From Planoprotostelium fungivorum (taxonomy: Eukaryota; Evosea; Variosea; Cavosteliida; Cavosteliaceae), in NCBI GenBank assembly GCA_003024175.1, contig MDYQ01000118.1, forward strand, positions 1 through 64,000: a DNA stretch of 64,000 nt, read 5' to 3'. A program made the translations under genes and the position numbers. The notes beneath the pieces were generated by a model. That model saw nothing but the letters and a program-made list of their open reading frames with translations. It ran no database searches and was not told where the DNA came from. Shown in pieces: positions 61,101 through 64,000 of this stretch. How positions within the stretch are numbered: position 1 is the stretch's first letter; the number at the start of each line of letters is the position of its first letter.

Positions 61101-64000
61101 TCAACGTCACGGTGACTGTCACTGTGCCCAGCAGTCGAGTGCCTTCTCTCGCTCTCAGCTTTTCTTTCTTCAGCTCTACCACTGCCATCATGCAGATCGT
61201 CAGCACAAACATGACAAGCATGGCCAGCAGCTTGAACTCGAGTATGGCAGTGGGGTCAGCAGCCAGTCTGTCACAGCTGAACGCATATGGCTACAATGAT
61301 GTGGCTGTGTTCTCTATGGGAGACGTGTACTCGTACAACACCGGGATCAACAACGGTGGTAGCACTTTCTCACTTTCATTTTCGGGTAGAGTAACACCTC
61401 AAGCATTGAACAAGTGAGATATCTGTCTATATATAATCAAGATCGATGATGTCTGATAATTTCCACAGGAGAGGAACAGTATCATGGCTCAATTCGACCA
61501 TGTACCAGTCAGTAGGAGGCACACCCAGATACGCCATCAACACGTGGACTATTATAGAGCCTACCCTCTATGTCACTGTCACAAGTGCTCCCATCTCTGC
61601 ACAAGGAACGGACATGCTTCGATTGACTTTCTATGTCGGCCACACTTTGGTGTCGAATGCAGACGCTTTCAATATTATCCTAAATTCGACTCTATCCGGC
61701 TATTCCCTGGTGGCTGGCTCGATCTCGACCAATTACAGTGAAGCAACCATTATCGCTGGAAACAACAACGGAGATGTTCTACCTTTCATCGGCTTATCCC
61801 AATTACCTCTCAACACCATAATTCAAGTGAGCTCTTATGGTTGTCATCTCGATCGATCTGACTCGCGGATAGATCAATCTGACGGCTCAGTTGTACGAAT
61901 ACATCACGTTAAACTCGACTGTGGTCACCACGGCCAATCTGTACTACACTAGTCTTCCCAACATCTTCTCTCGCTCTTACACCACCACGGGAACATTCAA
62001 TTTAGTGACCATCGTCCCTTCCATTTCGGCTTCATACATTGCCACAATCAAAGGTGCAGCTCCCACAGCTCTGTCGATTGGTGAGAGCCTCAGCAGCTCG
62101 ACGGTCATCATCAACCCCATCGGTACCATGAGCAATTTTAACATCATCACGTCTTTCACTGGAACTGCTACGATCGAGGTGAGTCTATTACTCTGATTCT
62201 CTATCGTCTGATATCTTGGCAGCTGTATAATCAGATTCTCGTCTTCGGTCCCTACGTCAACTCGACCAATGCCACTTCGGGCATCATGGGAGGTCTCATT
62301 GACACCAACGCAGATGGACGCTTCGACCAATCAAGGTTCATCCTGGGAACAGTCATGACGTCCAACATGACTGTCATCTCCAGCGGAGGCTTTACACTGT
62401 GGAACACCACCGACAGGCGCATCGCCCTTCAGATCAATTCAGTAGTGCCGAATATACCAGTCAACAGCAGAGGAAAGAGCTGCAGCTTGACCAGCGTGAT
62501 TTATAGTGGTGGGAGTACTATGGGATCCATTACATCAGTGTGGCCCATCGTGAAGCCAGACATCGGAATGGTAGTGACGACAACACCTTCCACCAATGTG
62601 CAAGGAGGAGACACTGTCAATCACATCATCACTCTCTATCACTCAGCCATCAGCAACTCGCCAGCTTATCAGCTCAGCATCACCGTTCCGCTACTACCCA
62701 GCTTCATTCTAGTGCCTGGCACGATGCAAGTGAGCAACAGTGGCTTCACAGTGGTACAAGGCAACAGCAGCGGCGACACATCTGTGCTGATCAGTGGACC
62801 ACTGCTGCAGCAAGGTGTCAACGTGACAGTGCAGTACACGACGACAATGTACACATACATAGCAGACAAGAGTGTGTCTTCTACCACGGCCAACATCTTC
62901 TACCTCAGTGCACCCACCGCTTTGGCAAGGAATTACGTCAACACCATGATGTTAACTGCTACATCATTGGACGGTCAGCTCGCTGCAGGCTACAACTCAA
63001 CGGCGCATGGTCTCAATCCATCAGTGCTATCGATCGGAGAAGTCCTTACCATCTCTCACTACCTCACGATGCCCATTGGACAAGCCACAGGAGTCAACGT
63101 CTCTTTGTCCTTACAGAATGTGGCAGGCAGTGCAGTGTTCGGCATCATGAGCTCGACAGTCAGCTTTGACAGCAACATCAACTCATCTCTGTTGGTGGAA
63201 GGTAACTTGGGAGTCCTGTCCAGTGCGGCCAACAATGGAATCTATGACACAATCACCTTCTCTCTTGGCAAGTTGATGGCATCACCTGGCAGCTCTTTGA
63301 CAAGGAGAATCACAGTCACAACATCAGTCTACCTCCCCGACGTGGCATCGAATGTCAAGAGTAACATCATCACATACAGTGCCATTGCCAAGAGTTCTAC
63401 TGGAACTATCGGAACACTGTCACAGAGCTGGACTATCGTGGAGCCATCTCTTGTGGTCACGCAGAGCAACACACCCATCACAGGACAAGGAGATGCCAAC
63501 GTCGCTTTCACAATGATCTTGTCGCACGCTGCCACCTCTACAGCCTCTGCTTATGGCCTGCAGATCAGCTTTCCTCTGGCACCTCAGTGGACGTTAGTTC
63601 CTGGTTCAGCAATCATCTCTGGCAACTCAGCCTCTGTGACCTCGTCTGCCTCAGGATTGTCCATCTCAGCCACTGAAATGACCAACACGTCCTCGATCAC
63701 GGTCAAGTACAATGCCACACTGTACGAGTATTCAAGTATGAACAAAGTCATCAGCAATGGTGGAACGATCACCTATACTAGTTCATCATCTCCTTATTTT
63801 AGAACGTATCCGATGCTCAATCCTTCTTCCAACATCATCACACCCAACGTGAGGATTCATATAACATGTATAATGCTGATTACTCGACAGATCACAATGG
63901 CATCGAACGCTTTCTCTGGTGATGTTCACGGTGCATCTTCTACATCCATCAACGTCGGAGAGCTCATCACACTTACCACTACCATTGTCCTTCCCATCGG
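55110..64000 (+). CDS. Second giant cell-surface protein, N-terminal part (continues past the window end)
   Basis: The signal peptide MHLLGLLLSCVLVATVQADI starts at 55110. Exon 1 (55110-55173), exon 2 (55232-55333) and exon 3 (from 55386) have the same lengths and phases as, or lie within a few codons of, those in the minus-strand copy; both copies read Y-G-x-T-T-L-S-G-P-S across the first junction. The modules then run in the same order: FNVSSLLRSINATSNGVAYG, TVSDPVPVQ-type sandwich, VDANNDGIPEAAIF, SSLNSSMAVGSAASLSQL, IDTNADGRFDQSRF, and finally a unit starting MASNAFSGDVHGASSTSINV at 63899. That last point corresponds to ~30,960 in the minus copy, about 8.8-8.9 kb from the start in both. 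Whether this copy also ends in a TRP-like membrane region cannot be seen. Confidence 0.85.

Noticed and set aside
1-64000. CRISPR arrays, tRNA or rRNA genes, and retroelement proteins
   Set aside because: The only extensive repeats are coding modules of the giant genes; I saw no T-loop/A-box/B-box tRNA pattern, no rRNA-like block and no reverse-transcriptase or integrase motif on reading both strands.

Overview
The window is nuclear DNA of a eukaryotic microbe. Nearly every gene is cut by very short GT-AG introns, mostly 37-60 nt, typically starting GTGAG and ending in CAG just after a CTGA-type branch sequence. Genes are packed a few tens to a few hundred bases apart on both strands. A nexin-dynein regulatory complex gene (DRC3) implies a ciliate or flagellate stage; SZT2, SF3B6, a TRAF7-like ligase and F-box proteins fit a free-living protist. 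An amoebozoan amoeboflagellate is my guess, from gene style only, and is not proven by the sequence.

Layout. 1-541 (-): the 5' end of an unrecognised gene running off the left edge. 552-2956 (+): a HAT/TPR-repeat protein. 3021-5170 (-): DRC3. 5261-5943 (+): mitochondrial ribosomal protein bL9. 6166-10602 (-): a chimeric gene reading histone H2A fold, F-box, H3-like histone fold, acidic linker, ankyrin-like segment, second F-box and leucine-rich-like tail. 10603-12205: a low-confidence F-box/LRR-like gene or remnant, flanked by a 30-bp perfect inverted repeat. 12206-39770 (-): one giant gene for a secreted/cell-surface protein of roughly 8,000 residues, with a signal peptide, a long array of DUF11-like beta-sandwich modules carrying Ca-loop-like motifs, cadherin-like domains, and a C-terminal multi-pass region resembling the TRP-like (Flc) family.

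40069-40678 (-): a 175-aa secreted protein with an internally repeated motif. 40910-51385 (-): SZT2, the scaffold of the KICSTOR nutrient-sensing complex. 51512-51865 (+): SF3B6 (p14). 52196-54486 (-): a RING/TRAF-zinc-finger/coiled-coil/WD40 protein like TRAF7. 55110-64000 (+): the first ~8.9 kb of a second copy of the giant gene, collinear with the first copy in exon order and splice sites, and cut by the window end.

The two giant genes form a divergent (inverted) pair around a ~15-kb spacer of housekeeping genes. Inside the first copy, exons equal protein modules, all in phase 0, and a block of four exons repeats with a ~4.63-kb period. Sharply bounded stretches of near-perfect identity within and between the copies point to ongoing gene conversion. 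The most novel items are the histone-F-box-histone chimera and the giant adhesin-plus-channel-like pair. No tRNA, rRNA, CRISPR array or recognisable mobile-element protein was seen.
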